Part shown: piece by piece, positions 10,439 through 18,866 of the stretch | Numbering within the stretch: position 1 is the first letter of the stretch | How the letters are laid out: every line of letters starts with the position of its first letter | Source: Apilactobacillus micheneri | GTDB taxonomy: Bacteria > Bacillota > Bacilli > Lactobacillales > Lactobacillaceae | NCBI RefSeq assembly: GCF_002993975.1 | Contig: NZ_POSO01000002.1 | Coordinates: forward strand, 310,232 to 374,231 | Direction of reading: 5' to 3' | Length of the DNA: 64,000 nucleotides | Program-made: the position numbers and the translations under genes | Notes under the pieces: generated by a model | Databases searched by the model: none | What the model saw: the letters and a program-made list of their open reading frames with translations, nothing else | What the model was told of the DNA's origin: nothing

Positions 10439-10439
10439 A

Positions 10440-10829
10440 TTACCATTTTTTAGGATTTAAAATATCTTCATTTTTATTATTTAATCCTTTTTTATAAATA
10501 TCTGATTTTTTAGACAAATATTGAACCCGTTTTTGAGCCTCTTCTAACTGTCTTTGGGCTTTAACTTTCAAATTTTCAATTATTTGATAACGTTCCTTAA
10601 TTGTTGATTGGCCTTTTAAACATAGGTCTACATATTTTTTTAAATCGTCGATTGACATACCAGCTTCACGCATTCTTTTATCACCCACCAACCAATTAAT
10701 AGCTTCTTGATCAAAAATACGATGATTATTTTTATCTCTTTGAACGCTGGGAACTAATCCATTATCGCAATAATATCTGACAGTGTTTTCATTTAAGCCA
10801 ACTTTTTTAGCAGCAGTTTTAATTTCCAA
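10440..10829 (-). CDS. MerR-family transcriptional regulator
   Basis: 129 residues. N-terminal winged helix-turn-helix typical of MerR (KTAAKKVGLNENTVRYYCDNG, then DQEAINWLVGDKRMREAGMS), followed by a long dimerisation coiled coil and no metal-binding Cys, so it belongs to the HMLR/NmlR-like organic- or aldehyde-responsive branch rather than metal sensors. TTG 10829 is used because AAGGAG lies 8 nt upstream; the GTG at 10838 abuts that site. It is divergent from the aldo/keto reductase gene, and the shared intergenic region carries a textbook MerR operator, so it probably controls that enzyme. Confidence 0.88.
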   Translation of the reverse strand: MEIKTAAKKVGLNENTVRYYCDNGLVPSVQRDKNNHRIFDQEAINWLVGDKRMREAGMSIDDLKKYVDLCLKGQSTIKERYQIIENLKVKAQRQLEEAQKRVQYLSKKSDIYKKGLNNKNEDILNPKKW

Positions 10830-10848
10830 AAAAATCACTCCTTATTAC

Positions 10849-10879
10849 TTGCCTTCATGTTACATGAAGGTGCTATGAT
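10849..10879 (+). promoter_or_regulatory. MerR-type promoter and operator for the aldo/keto reductase gene
   Basis: -35 TTGCCT (10849-10854) and -10 TATGAT (10874-10879) are 19 bp apart, the long spacing MerR activators correct by distorting DNA. Inside the spacer and overlapping the -35 is CCTTCATGTTACATGAAGG (10852-10870), with two perfect 9-bp arms around one base. Confidence 0.85.
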
Positions 10880-10908
10880 ATGACAACATTAATGAGGAGG
10901 TAATATTT

Positions 10909-11763
10909 ATGGTAAAAATTCCTAATGTAAAATTAAATAATGGTGTTTTAATGCCTCAAGAAGGTTTTGGTGTTTACCAAGTACCCGATTATGAACAATG
11001 TAAACAAGCAGTTAAAGATGCTTTATCAGTTGGATATCGTGCAATTGATACTGCTCAAGGCTATCAAAATGAAGATGCAGTTGGTGATGCAATCGCTGAA
11101 AGTGATGTTGATAGAAAAGACATTTTTATTACTACAAAAGTATGGATAAGTAATTTTGGTTATGAAAAAACTTTAGAAACAGTAAATGAATCATTGAAAA
11201 AATTAAAGACCGATTATCTTGATTTGGTATTAATTCATCAACCAGTTGCTGATTACTATAGTGCTTATCGTGCTCTAGAAAAGTTATATAATGACGGTAA
11301 AATTAGAGCAATTGGTGTTTCAAATATGGATCCTGCTAAGTATGTAGACTTCATTATGAATAACGAAGTTAAACCAGCAGTGAACCAAGTTGAAACTCAT
11401 GTTTTCAATCAACAAAAGACATTAAGAAAATATATGAATGAAAATGACACTCAAATCGAATCATGGGCACCATTTGCAGAAGGTAAAAATAATTTGTTCA
11501 GCAATGAAGTATTAAATTCAATTGGTGAAAAATATGCAAAGTCTGCTGCTCAAGTTGCTTTGAAATTCTTGGCACAAAGTGGAGTTGTAATAATTCCAAA
11601 ATCTACCCATGTTGAACGTATGAAAGAAAATATTGATATCTGGGATTTTGAATTAACTGAAGATGAAATGAACAAAATTAGTGATTTAGATTTGAATAAA
11701 AGCTTATTCTTAGATCATTCAAATCCTGAAACCATTAAATGGTTAAATCAATTAAAATTTTAA
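10909..11763 (+). CDS. Aldo/keto reductase
   Basis: 284 residues, a complete AKR (beta/alpha)8 barrel. The catalytic tetrad is visible: Asp in RAIDTAQGY, Tyr in QGYQNE, Lys in FITTKVW and His in LVLIHQP. The phosphate-binding loop IPKSTHVERMKENI suggests NADPH use. The sequence resembles the 2,5-diketogluconate/methylglyoxal reductase branch; typical role is NADPH-dependent reduction of aldehydes or ketones in the cytoplasm. GAGGAGG precedes the ATG. Control by the divergent MerR protein suggests induction by reactive carbonyls. Its 3' end overlaps the convergent deacylase gene by 4 nt. Confidence 0.9.
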   Translation: MVKIPNVKLNNGVLMPQEGFGVYQVPDYEQCKQAVKDALSVGYRAIDTAQGYQNEDAVGDAIAESDVDRKDIFITTKVWISNFGYEKTLETVNESLKKLKTDYLDLVLIHQPVADYYSAYRALEKLYNDGKIRAIGVSNMDPAKYVDFIMNNEVKPAVNQVETHVFNQQKTLRKYMNENDTQIESWAPFAEGKNNLFSNEVLNSIGEKYAKSAAQVALKFLAQSGVVIIPKSTHVERMKENIDIWDFELTEDEMNKISDLDLNKSLFLDHSNPETIKWLNQLKF

Positions 11764-12236
11764 TAAGCATCAACAAATTTATAATTATGTCCAATTTTAC
11801 TTATTGATTTAAGAAAATCATCAAATGAAATAATAATAGTTTGATTGTTTATGTTTGGATGGAATCCAATTGATTTTTCTTTACTAATATGTTTATCAAT
11901 TAAAATTGTAATTTGGTTATCTTTATCATTTAATAATCCAAATGGATTAACTGAACCCGGACGTAGGTTCATTAATTCAAATAATTCTGCAGGTGTTGCA
12001 AATGAAATTCTATTTTCATCGATTTGTTTAGATATTAGCTTGGTGTCAGCTCTATGCTCATCATCAATTATTAACAAATAATAATTTTTTTGATGTTTAA
12101 TTAATAAGTTTTTGACTTTACTGCCTTTAAAATCAAAATCAATATCTTCAATTGTATATACTGGTTTATGATGGATTAATTTATAATCTATACCATTATT
12201 ATTGAGAAAATTGAACACTTTTTCCTCTACATTCAT
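11760..12236 (-). CDS. ProX/YbaK-family aminoacyl-tRNA deacylase
   Basis: 158 residues, a single YbaK/ProRS-associated editing domain. Diagnostic features are VKNLLIKHQKNYYLLIIDDE near residues 42-61 and LRPGSVNPFGLLND near 92-105. Homologues (ProX/PrdX) hydrolyse mischarged Ala-tRNA(Pro) in trans, guarding translational fidelity. AAAGGAG lies 9 nt before the ATG. It converges on and overlaps the aldo/keto reductase gene by 4 nt with no terminator between them. Confidence 0.87.
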   Translation of the reverse strand: MNVEEKVFNFLNNNGIDYKLIHHKPVYTIEDIDFDFKGSKVKNLLIKHQKNYYLLIIDDEHRADTKLISKQIDENRISFATPAELFELMNLRPGSVNPFGLLNDKDNQITILIDKHISKEKSIGFHPNINNQTIIISFDDFLKSISKIGHNYKFVDAY

Positions 12237-12361
12237 TTATTATTGCTCCTTTTATCTTGATTTTTATAAAATTATAATATGATTATTTAATTTTGATTAA
12301 TTTGAATTTATAATATAATAATGTAATTAAAAAATAAATATATATTTGAAGGAATAAAATA

Positions 12362-13411
12362 ATGCATACTTTTAAGCAAAAGTTTTTTATACCAATTTTC
12401 ATATTAGCAATTTGCTTGATAACGGTTTCTATTAGTACTAACGCTAAAGTTAAAGTTTATAATCAACATGGTATAGCACTTAAAAAATTTAAAGTTTCTA
12501 AATTTAAATATGTACATAATCATAACTATACCCGCAAAGACTACCATAAACATTATCATCGAGGATATCGTCGTACACATAATCATATTAAGTCTTATGG
12601 TGGGAACTATCGCACTTATGCTAAAACTTTATTCTTTTTAACTAGTGCCAGAAGGAACTCTAAACATCGTCGTTGGAATCCACAAAGTTTAGTGATTACA
12701 CCTAATGGAAAATTTGCCTTTGTAATGTATCCTAGAGAAGTTGTTAGATATAACTTGTTTAAGTTACATAAAATGGGCGTTAATTTTAAGCATCCTATTT
12801 TAAGTGAAAAGCAGATTAAAGCAGCAGTTAAATTTGGACCCATTATTGAAAACGGGCACGGTCAATCACTTAGCTATAATTATAAAACTCATCGCCTATG
12901 GTTTATTAACATGGGGACTATGAATAAACATGCTAAATTAGAAGAATTAAGCATGAAGACTTTAAAGCCAGTCCAGATTATTAAATTTCATTATAGCAAA
13001 GCCTATTCATTGAGTAATGAACTAGCGTTTGATAAACGTGGTAATCTATATACCTATACTAGAACTAGTGGTAATGGTGCCATTAAAAATGGCACATTAA
13101 GAATTAGTAAGGGCTATATTTCACATCACAAGGTTCATTTTAAAATGATTATGCAGGGGATTCGCCACGCACCAGGATATTTAACCCAGTCGTTATCATA
13201 TAATCCTAGAAATAATCGTTTATACTTTGTTTCTGATGGCGGAATTTTATCAGCTCCAGTTAATAAGTTGGGGCATTTGAAGAATCATGATATCCGTGAC
13301 ACCAAATTTTTAACTCGTCGTGAGTTTGAAGGATTAGCGTTTACTAAAAATGGTAAAGGTCATTTACTATTAAATAGATCACCTGAAATCATGACCTTTA
13401 GTCATTTTTAA
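12362..13411 (+). CDS. Secreted His-rich protein with a propeller-like C-terminal region
   Basis: 349 residues. Signal peptide ~1-28 (PIFILAICLITVSISTNAK), then a strikingly His/Arg/Tyr-rich segment at ~50-85 (HNHNYTRKDYHKHYHRGYRR followed by THNHIK) and a ~250-residue domain with repeated short strands such as SLVITPNGKFAFVMY, HRLWFINMG, NELAFDKRGNLYTYT and NNRLYFVSDG, suggesting a beta-propeller of the kind seen in lactobacillar extracellular proteins. No catalytic motif is seen. The His cluster could bind metal, which is inference. AAGGA precedes the ATG. It is the last gene of the accessory block before rpsF. Confidence 0.78.
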   Translation: MHTFKQKFFIPIFILAICLITVSISTNAKVKVYNQHGIALKKFKVSKFKYVHNHNYTRKDYHKHYHRGYRRTHNHIKSYGGNYRTYAKTLFFLTSARRNSKHRRWNPQSLVITPNGKFAFVMYPREVVRYNLFKLHKMGVNFKHPILSEKQIKAAVKFGPIIENGHGQSLSYNYKTHRLWFINMGTMNKHAKLEELSMKTLKPVQIIKFHYSKAYSLSNELAFDKRGNLYTYTRTSGNGAIKNGTLRISKGYISHHKVHFKMIMQGIRHAPGYLTQSLSYNPRNNRLYFVSDGGILSAPVNKLGHLKNHDIRDTKFLTRREFEGLAFTKNGKGHLLLNRSPEIMTFSHF

Positions 13412-13484
13412 TTCTAAAATTTAAAAATAATATTTTATATCTTCGTATTATATATATGTATCGTAAACAATTTCCCGTATTGTA

Positions 13485-13596
13485 TTGAATAAAATTATTT
13501 TTGATGGTAAACTAATTGAACGTGAGTATTAGTTATAAAACTTATACTCCTTACTCTCAATTAAGAGGGTCTAAAGTCCACAAGGAGGTGTAATTC
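13485..13596 (+). promoter_or_regulatory. Promoter and leader of the rpsF-ssb-rpsR operon
   Basis: -35 TTGAAT (13485-13490) and -10 TAAACT (13508-13513) are 17 bp apart. The ~75-nt leader to AAGGAGGTG at ~13581 may fold (GTGAGTATTAG ... ACTTATACTC). Firmicute rpsF leaders are known S6:S18 autoregulatory targets, but I cannot confirm the diagnostic bulge here. Confidence 0.55.
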
Positions 13597-13887
13597 ATGG
13601 AAGAACATAAATATGAAATTACTTACATTATTCGTCCAGATCTAGAAGAAGGCGCTAAAAATGATTTAGTTGCTCGTTTCGACAAGGTTTTAACTGACAA
13701 TGGTGCTAAGTTAATTGACTCAAAAGACTGGTCAAAACGCCGTTTCGCATTCGAAATCGGTGGTTATAACGAAGGTGTATACCACGTTATTAACTTAACT
13801 ACTGCTGAAAAAACAGCATTAGACGAATTTGATCGTCAATCAAAATACAGTGACGACATTTTACGTCACATGATCGTAAGAAGATAA
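13597..13887 (+). CDS. rpsF: 30S ribosomal protein S6
   Basis: 96 residues with the S6 ferredoxin-like fold: [14 protein letters not shown] at the start, [19 protein letters not shown], and [11 protein letters not shown] at the end. S6 binds 16S rRNA as a heterodimer with S18, encoded two genes downstream. Preceded by a near-perfect AAGGAGGTG. First gene of the conserved rpsF-ssb-rpsR operon. Confidence 0.97.
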   Translation: MEEHKYEITYIIRPDLEEGAKNDLVARFDKVLTDNGAKLIDSKDWSKRRFAFEIGGYNEGVYHVINLTTAEKTALDEFDRQSKYSDDILRHMIVRR

Positions 13888-13931
13888 TTTAGAACTTTAT
13901 TGTTTTTTAAAAAGAGAGGAGTACTTTCAGC

Positions 13932-14450
13932 ATGATTAATCGTACAACTTTAACGGGTAGATTAACACGGGACGTTGATTTGCGATACACTCCAAACGGT
14001 GCTGCCGTGGGTAATTTTACCTTAGCTGTTGATCGTAGATTTACTAACCAAAATGGTGAAAGAGAAGCAGATTTTATTAACTGTGTTATCTGGCGTAAAG
14101 CTGCTGAAAACTTTGCTAACTTCACTCATAAAGGTGCTTTGGTTGGAATTGATGGTCGTCTTCAAACAAGAAATTACGAAAATCAACAAGGTCAAAGAGT
14201 TTATGTTACTGAAGTAGTTGTTGAAAACTTTGCTTTGTTAGAACCACGTTCTGCAAACAAAGGTGGCAACAACAATGGTGCTCCTCAAAATAATTCAGGA
14301 AATAATAATCCTTTTGAAAACCAAAATAACAATTCATCAAATAATGGTGGAAACAATGGAAATGGCATGAATAACAATAATAATTCATCTGATCCATTTG
14401 CTAATTCTGGCGATCAAATTGATATTTCCGATGATGATTTACCATTTTAA
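13932..14450 (+). CDS. ssb: Single-stranded DNA-binding protein
   Basis: 172 residues: an OB-fold (~1-105; [39 protein letters not shown]), a Gly/Asn/Gln-rich flexible linker and the acidic tail DISDDDLPF through which SSB recruits replication and repair partners. It coats ssDNA at forks. AGAGGAG lies upstream of the ATG. Located between rpsF and rpsR as usual in Firmicutes. Confidence 0.97.
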   Translation: MINRTTLTGRLTRDVDLRYTPNGAAVGNFTLAVDRRFTNQNGEREADFINCVIWRKAAENFANFTHKGALVGIDGRLQTRNYENQQGQRVYVTEVVVENFALLEPRSANKGGNNNGAPQNNSGNNNPFENQNNNSSNNGGNNGNGMNNNNNSSDPFANSGDQIDISDDDLPF

Positions 14451-14478
14451 TGAGTAGATAATAGGGGAGGGAATTTTA

Positions 14479-14721
14479 ATGCCACAACAAAGAAGAGGTG
14501 GCGGCCGTCGTCGTCGCAAGGTTGACTTTATCGCAGCCAACCACATCGATTACATCGATTACAAAGATATCGCATTGTTAGGACGTTTTGTTTCAGAAAG
14601 AGGTAAGATTTTACCACGTCGTGTTACTGGAACAAGTGCTAAGAACCAACGTCGTGTTACTTTAGCTATTAAACGTGCTCGTATCATGGGCTTAATGCCA
14701 TTTGTTACTGAAAATGCATAA
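14479..14721 (+). CDS. rpsR: 30S ribosomal protein S18
   Basis: 80 residues, very basic, with the family core [20 protein letters not shown], the segment [20 protein letters not shown] and the ending [11 protein letters not shown]18 assembles with S6 on the small subunit. GGGGAGGG lies before the ATG. Last gene of the rpsF operon, followed by a strong terminator. Confidence 0.97.
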   Translation: MPQQRRGGGRRRRKVDFIAANHIDYIDYKDIALLGRFVSERGKILPRRVTGTSAKNQRRVTLAIKRARIMGLMPFVTENA

Positions 14722-14734
14722 AAATTATATTTTT

Positions 14735-14768
14735 ACTGAGATAACTTCTGGTTATCTCAGTTTTTTTA
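14735..14768 (+). terminator. Terminator of the rpsF operon
   Basis: A perfect 11-bp stem, ACTGAGATAAC with GTTATCTCAGT, loop TTCTG, followed by a T run. Confidence 0.93.
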
Positions 14769-14825
14769 TTACATAATTTTTGTGATAAAATAGAAATACA
14801 AAAACAGTGTAAAAGAGGAGTTACA

Positions 14826-16862
14826 ATGAAAAAATTGTTTTCATTTACTAACTTACCACCTTTCCTTAAAAATAAGATTTTAAGATGGATTACGTTAGCT
14901 TTAACTTTATTATCAATTTTTAGTTTGGTAGTCTCATTTTTATACAATTATATTGTTGGAATTGGATTCTTAGTTGCTGTCTGTGCACTTCTATCTTACA
15001 TATTTAAAAAGATGAACGATTTAAGTGAAAGTACTGAAAACTATATTTCTGATTTATCATATCGAATTAATCGTGGAGACCAAGAAGCATTGTTGGAAAT
15101 GCCAGTTGGAGTCATCATTGTTAGCGAAAATGGTGCAATTGAATGGGTTAATCCTTATCTAATGCCATACTTTGGTGACCAAGACCTATTAGGGACTAAT
15201 CTGGAAGAAACTAATCCAGAATTAAATGATATTTTAACAAATAATTGGAATAATCCAGATAATGCAACTGTTAAGTGGCAAGATCATTATTTCACTTTGT
15301 TAATTCAAAAAGAATATCGTACTGCTTATATGATTGATATCACTAGATATTATCAAATTGAAAAAGACTATAGTGATGAGAAAATTTCTATTGGGCAAGT
15401 CTTTTTGGATAACTATGATGAAATTACTCAATCCATGAGTGATCAAGAAATATCTAATTTGAACAATTACGTTACTAATGAATTGAATATTTGGGCGCAA
15501 AAATTTGGTTTCTTCATTAAACAAGTTGATGAAGATCACTATATTATGTTTACCTATTCTAAAATATTGAAAGATATTGAAGCCGATAAATTTAATATTT
15601 TGGACACTATTCGTGAATCAACATCTAAGCAAAATTTCCCATTAACTTTAAGTATTGGGATTGCTTATGGTGAAGATAATTTAAACGAATTGGCTGAACA
15701 AGCTCAAAGTGACTTAGACTTGGCACTAGGCCGTGGTGGTGATCAAGTTGTTGTAAAAGCAAAAGATCATGAAGCCCGTTTCTATGGTGGAAAAACTAAC
15801 CCAATGGAAAAACGTACCAGAGTGCGTGCTCGTATGATTTCACAAGCACTACAAGAAGTGTTCAGAGAATCTGATCAAATCTTCGTCCAAGGTCATAGTC
15901 AACCAGATATGGATTCAATTGGTGCTTGTATGGGAATGCATCGCCTTGCGCAAATGAATAATAAACATTGTTATATTGTTATTCCAGAAGGTACTTTTCA
16001 TTCTGATGTGCAAAGATTAATCAATAAAATTCAAGAAGATGACAATCTTAAAGATGATATCGTCACTCCTGATGAAGCTTTACAAAAGGCAACTGATAAT
16101 AGTTTATTGATTATGGTAGATCATTCTAAACCTTCAATGAGTGTTTCTTCGAAGTTGTATGAACGTCTTGAAAATAAAGTTATGATTATTGATCATCATA
16201 GACGTGGTGAGGAATTCCCTGAAAATCCAGTCTTGGTTTACATTGAACCATATGCTTCATCGACCTGTGAATTAATTACTGAAATGTTTGAATATCAATC
16301 ACAAGATGCAGAACCAATTAATAAACTTGAAGCAACTGCGATGTTAACGGGAATCTTTATTGATACGCAATCATTCACTTTAAGAACTGGAACCAGAACT
16401 TTTGATGCGGCTAGTTATCTTCGTTCGGCTGGAGCTGATTCTAGTGAAATGAAAGAATTTATGCAGGAAAATCCTGACAGCTATATGGCTAGAATGCATT
16501 TAATTTCATTAGCACGTTTTATTAGTGATGAAAAGAATATGATGGTAGTTTCTGGTGAACAGGATAAGGTATATGATCCAGTAACTGCTGCTCAAGCAGC
16601 TGATTCATTGCTAAATATGTCGGGAGTTAGTGCTTCATTTGTTATTACGCACCGTCCTGATGATTTAATCGGAATTTCTGCTAGAAGTAATGGTGAAGTC
16701 AATGTTCAAAGAGTAATGGAAGAATTAGGTGGTGGTGGTCACTTATCTAGTGGTGCTACCCAAATTGCTGATAAGAAGATTGACGAAGTTGATCAAATGT
16801 TAGACGAAGCGATTAAAAAGGCTAAATCTGAAGAAGCTCCTGAAGAAAATGAAGATTCATAA
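14826..16862 (+). CDS. gdpP: GdpP-type cyclic-di-AMP phosphodiesterase
   Basis: 678 residues with GdpP architecture: two membrane helices (~22-60), a PAS-like domain (~85-170), a degenerate GGDEF domain beginning VFLDNYDEITQ, and DHH/DHHA1 phosphodiesterase domains. The DHH metal motifs are GHSQPDMDSIG (~358), VDHSK and IDHHRRG, and DHHA1 ends with GGGGHLSSGATQ. It hydrolyses c-di-AMP to pApA and so tunes potassium, osmotic and cell-wall homeostasis. AGAGGAG precedes the ATG. Position between rpsR and rplI is conserved in lactobacilli, and rplI follows after 71 nt. Confidence 0.95.
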   Translation: MKKLFSFTNLPPFLKNKILRWITLALTLLSIFSLVVSFLYNYIVGIGFLVAVCALLSYIFKKMNDLSESTENYISDLSYRINRGDQEALLEMPVGVIIVSENGAIEWVNPYLMPYFGDQDLLGTNLEETNPELNDILTNNWNNPDNATVKWQDHYFTLLIQKEYRTAYMIDITRYYQIEKDYSDEKISIGQVFLDNYDEITQSMSDQEISNLNNYVTNELNIWAQKFGFFIKQVDEDHYIMFTYSKILKDIEADKFNILDTIRESTSKQNFPLTLSIGIAYGEDNLNELAEQAQSDLDLALGRGGDQVVVKAKDHEARFYGGKTNPMEKRTRVRARMISQALQEVFRESDQIFVQGHSQPDMDSIGACMGMHRLAQMNNKHCYIVIPEGTFHSDVQRLINKIQEDDNLKDDIVTPDEALQKATDNSLLIMVDHSKPSMSVSSKLYERLENKVMIIDHHRRGEEFPENPVLVYIEPYASSTCELITEMFEYQSQDAEPINKLEATAMLTGIFIDTQSFTLRTGTRTFDAASYLRSAGADSSEMKEFMQENPDSYMARMHLISLARFISDEKNMMVVSGEQDKVYDPVTAAQAADSLLNMSGVSASFVITHRPDDLIGISARSNGEVNVQRVMEELGGGGHLSSGATQIADKKIDEVDQMLDEAIKKAKSEEAPEENEDS

Positions 16863-16933
16863 TAAAACATAATTTAAAAAGTTTTAATTTAAGTTTATAA
16901 TTGTATGCAGAATAATAAGAGGAGTGATATTGT

Positions 16934-17386
16934 ATGAAGGTTATATTTTTAGAAGATGTACGCGGAAAAGGTAAACGTGGAGAAATCAAAAACGTACCTG
17001 ATGGATATGCACAAAACTTCTTGATTAAACGTAACAAGGCTAAAGCCGCAACTAACTCAGCAGTGAGCCAATTAGATGGTGAAAAGAAAGCTGAAAAGAA
17101 AGAAGCTGCAGCTGAATTAGCAGAAGCTAAAGATTTGAAAGCTGAATTAGAAAATGACAAAAATGTTGTTGAAGTATCTGCTAAAGTAGGTGCTGATGGT
17201 CGTTTATTCGGATCAGTTTCATCTAAGCAAATCGTTAATGAAATGCAAAAACAGCACAACCTTAAGATTGATAAACGTAAGGTTGAACTAAAGGAACCTA
17301 TTAAGTCACTAGGTTACACAAATATTCCAGTTAAATTGCATAAGCAAGTAACTGCTACTATGCGTGTGCATGTTAGTGAAAAATAG
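16934..17386 (+). CDS. rplI: 50S ribosomal protein L9
   Basis: 150 residues: N-terminal rRNA-binding domain ([19 protein letters not shown], then [13 protein letters not shown]), a long connecting helix rich in Ala, Glu and Lys, and the C-terminal domain with [12 protein letters not shown] and [12 protein letters not shown]9 binds 23S rRNA at the L1 stalk base. AAGAGGAG lies upstream. dnaB follows after 28 nt, the usual rplI-dnaB arrangement. Confidence 0.97.
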   Translation: MKVIFLEDVRGKGKRGEIKNVPDGYAQNFLIKRNKAKAATNSAVSQLDGEKKAEKKEAAAELAEAKDLKAELENDKNVVEVSAKVGADGRLFGSVSSKQIVNEMQKQHNLKIDKRKVELKEPIKSLGYTNIPVKLHKQVTATMRVHVSEK

Positions 17387-17414
17387 TTCTCTGGATTTAA
17401 AATAGAGGATTAAT

Positions 17415-18794
17415 ATGAGTAATGATTATTTAAATACCCAAACTCCTCCTCAAGATGTTCAAGCTGAAAAGGCACTCTTGGGTGCGATTTTACTGGATAA
17501 TGATCAATTACCTGAATCGCAGGAGTATCTAGAGCCTGATGACTTTTATCAGCGTGCTCATCAATTGATTTATGCAGCAATGGTTCACTTATCTGATGAA
17601 GATCAACCCATTGATGCTTCTACTTTACGTTCTGAATTAGATGGTCAAAAACAATTAGAAGATGCTGGTGGAGTCGCTTATTTAGCTGACTTAGCATCAT
17701 CAACTCCCACTGCAGCAAATGCGATGTATTACGCCAAAAATGTGCGTAAGAAGGCAGTTGCGAGAAAACTAATTAAAACGGCCACTAATATTGTGACTGA
17801 AAGTTACAATAATAATGACAACATCGATGATTTGTTAGATGAAGCAGAAAGATCAATCTTAAACGTTTCTGAAGATCGTAACGATACTGGATTTCAAGAA
17901 ATTGGTGAAGTATTAAAAAATGCTTTAAACAATATTGAAGATTTAGCAGAGAGTACGACTGAGGTTACTGGTCTTTCAACTGGTTATCCAGCATTAGATA
18001 AAATGACAACTGGATTGCATGAAGACGAATTAATTATTTTGGCGGCTCGTCCAGCGGTTGGTAAAACAGCTTTTGCATTGAATTTAGCACAAAATGTTGG
18101 AACTAAAACTGACAAAACAGTTGCCATTTTCAGTTTGGAAATGAGTGCCGAATCATTAGTTAACCGTATGATTTGTGCTGAAGGTAGTATTGATGCCAAT
18201 CATTTGAGAACGGGTCAATTATCAGATGAAGAGTGGAATAACATGATGATTGCGATGGGAAGCTTAGCGAATGCTAGTATCTATATTGATGATACAGCTG
18301 GAACTAAAATTTCCGAAATTCGTGCAAAATCACGTCGCTTGGCAAAAGATACTGGTAATCTTGGTTTAATTGTAGTTGATTATCTACAATTAATTGATGG
18401 TGGAAATAAAGAAAATCGTCAACAAGAAGTATCTTATATTTCTCGACAATTGAAGAAAATTGCGAAGGAATTAGGAGTGCCAGTAATTGCTTTATCTCAA
18501 CTTTCTCGTGGGGTTGAACAACGTCAAGATAAGCGCCCAGTGCTATCTGATATTCGTGAATCTGGTTCAATTGAACAAGATGCGGATATTGTTGCTTTCT
18601 TATATCGTGATGATTATTATGAACGTGAAGATGGTGATGATGAAGATGACGGGGATGAACAGGAAAATAATGATGTTGGTGAAGTTGAAGTCATTATTGA
18701 AAAAAATCGTTCTGGTCCTCGTGGGACTGCTAAATTATTATTTATTAAGTCGCATAATAAATTTTCATCCATTGCATATAATCAAGATGAATAA
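17415..18794 (+). CDS. dnaB: Replicative DNA helicase DnaB
   Basis: 459 residues. N-terminal primase-interacting domain (PPQDVQAEKALLGAILLDN, then ASTLRSELDGQKQLEDAGG), linker helix and RecA-like C-terminal motor: Walker A ARPAVGKTAFALN (~212), Walker B LIVVDYLQLI (~320), and the conserved LSQLSRGVEQRQDKRPVLSD. It is the hexameric 5'-3' helicase of the replisome (named dnaC in Bacillus). Near the C-terminus it has an acidic insertion (Glu/Asp/Gly, ~407-430). AGAGGA precedes the ATG; a terminator follows. Confidence 0.96.
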   Translation: MSNDYLNTQTPPQDVQAEKALLGAILLDNDQLPESQEYLEPDDFYQRAHQLIYAAMVHLSDEDQPIDASTLRSELDGQKQLEDAGGVAYLADLASSTPTAANAMYYAKNVRKKAVARKLIKTATNIVTESYNNNDNIDDLLDEAERSILNVSEDRNDTGFQEIGEVLKNALNNIEDLAESTTEVTGLSTGYPALDKMTTGLHEDELIILAARPAVGKTAFALNLAQNVGTKTDKTVAIFSLEMSAESLVNRMICAEGSIDANHLRTGQLSDEEWNNMMIAMGSLANASIYIDDTAGTKISEIRAKSRRLAKDTGNLGLIVVDYLQLIDGGNKENRQQEVSYISRQLKKIAKELGVPVIALSQLSRGVEQRQDKRPVLSDIRESGSIEQDADIVAFLYRDDYYEREDGDDEDDGDEQENNDVGEVEVIIEKNRSGPRGTAKLLFIKSHNKFSSIAYNQDE

Positions 18795-18802
18795 AAAATT
18801 AA

Positions 18803-18833
18803 ATCCTTAGCCAATATAGCTAAGGATTTTTTG
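18803..18833 (+). terminator. Terminator after dnaB
   Basis: ATCCTTAGC pairs with GCTAAGGAT around CAATATA, followed by TTTTTT. Confidence 0.9.
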
Positions 18834-18866
18834 TATAATAAAATAAAGAGAAATGAAGGTGAACAC

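Noticed and set aside
13412-13596. A definite S6:S18 riboregulator
   Set aside because: The leader is in the right place, but I could not identify the diagnostic bulged motif by eye, so it is listed only as promoter and leader.
14705-15539. Leftward frames at the start of gdpP
   Set aside because: Antisense to the conserved gdpP gene and its terminator; no ribosome binding sites.
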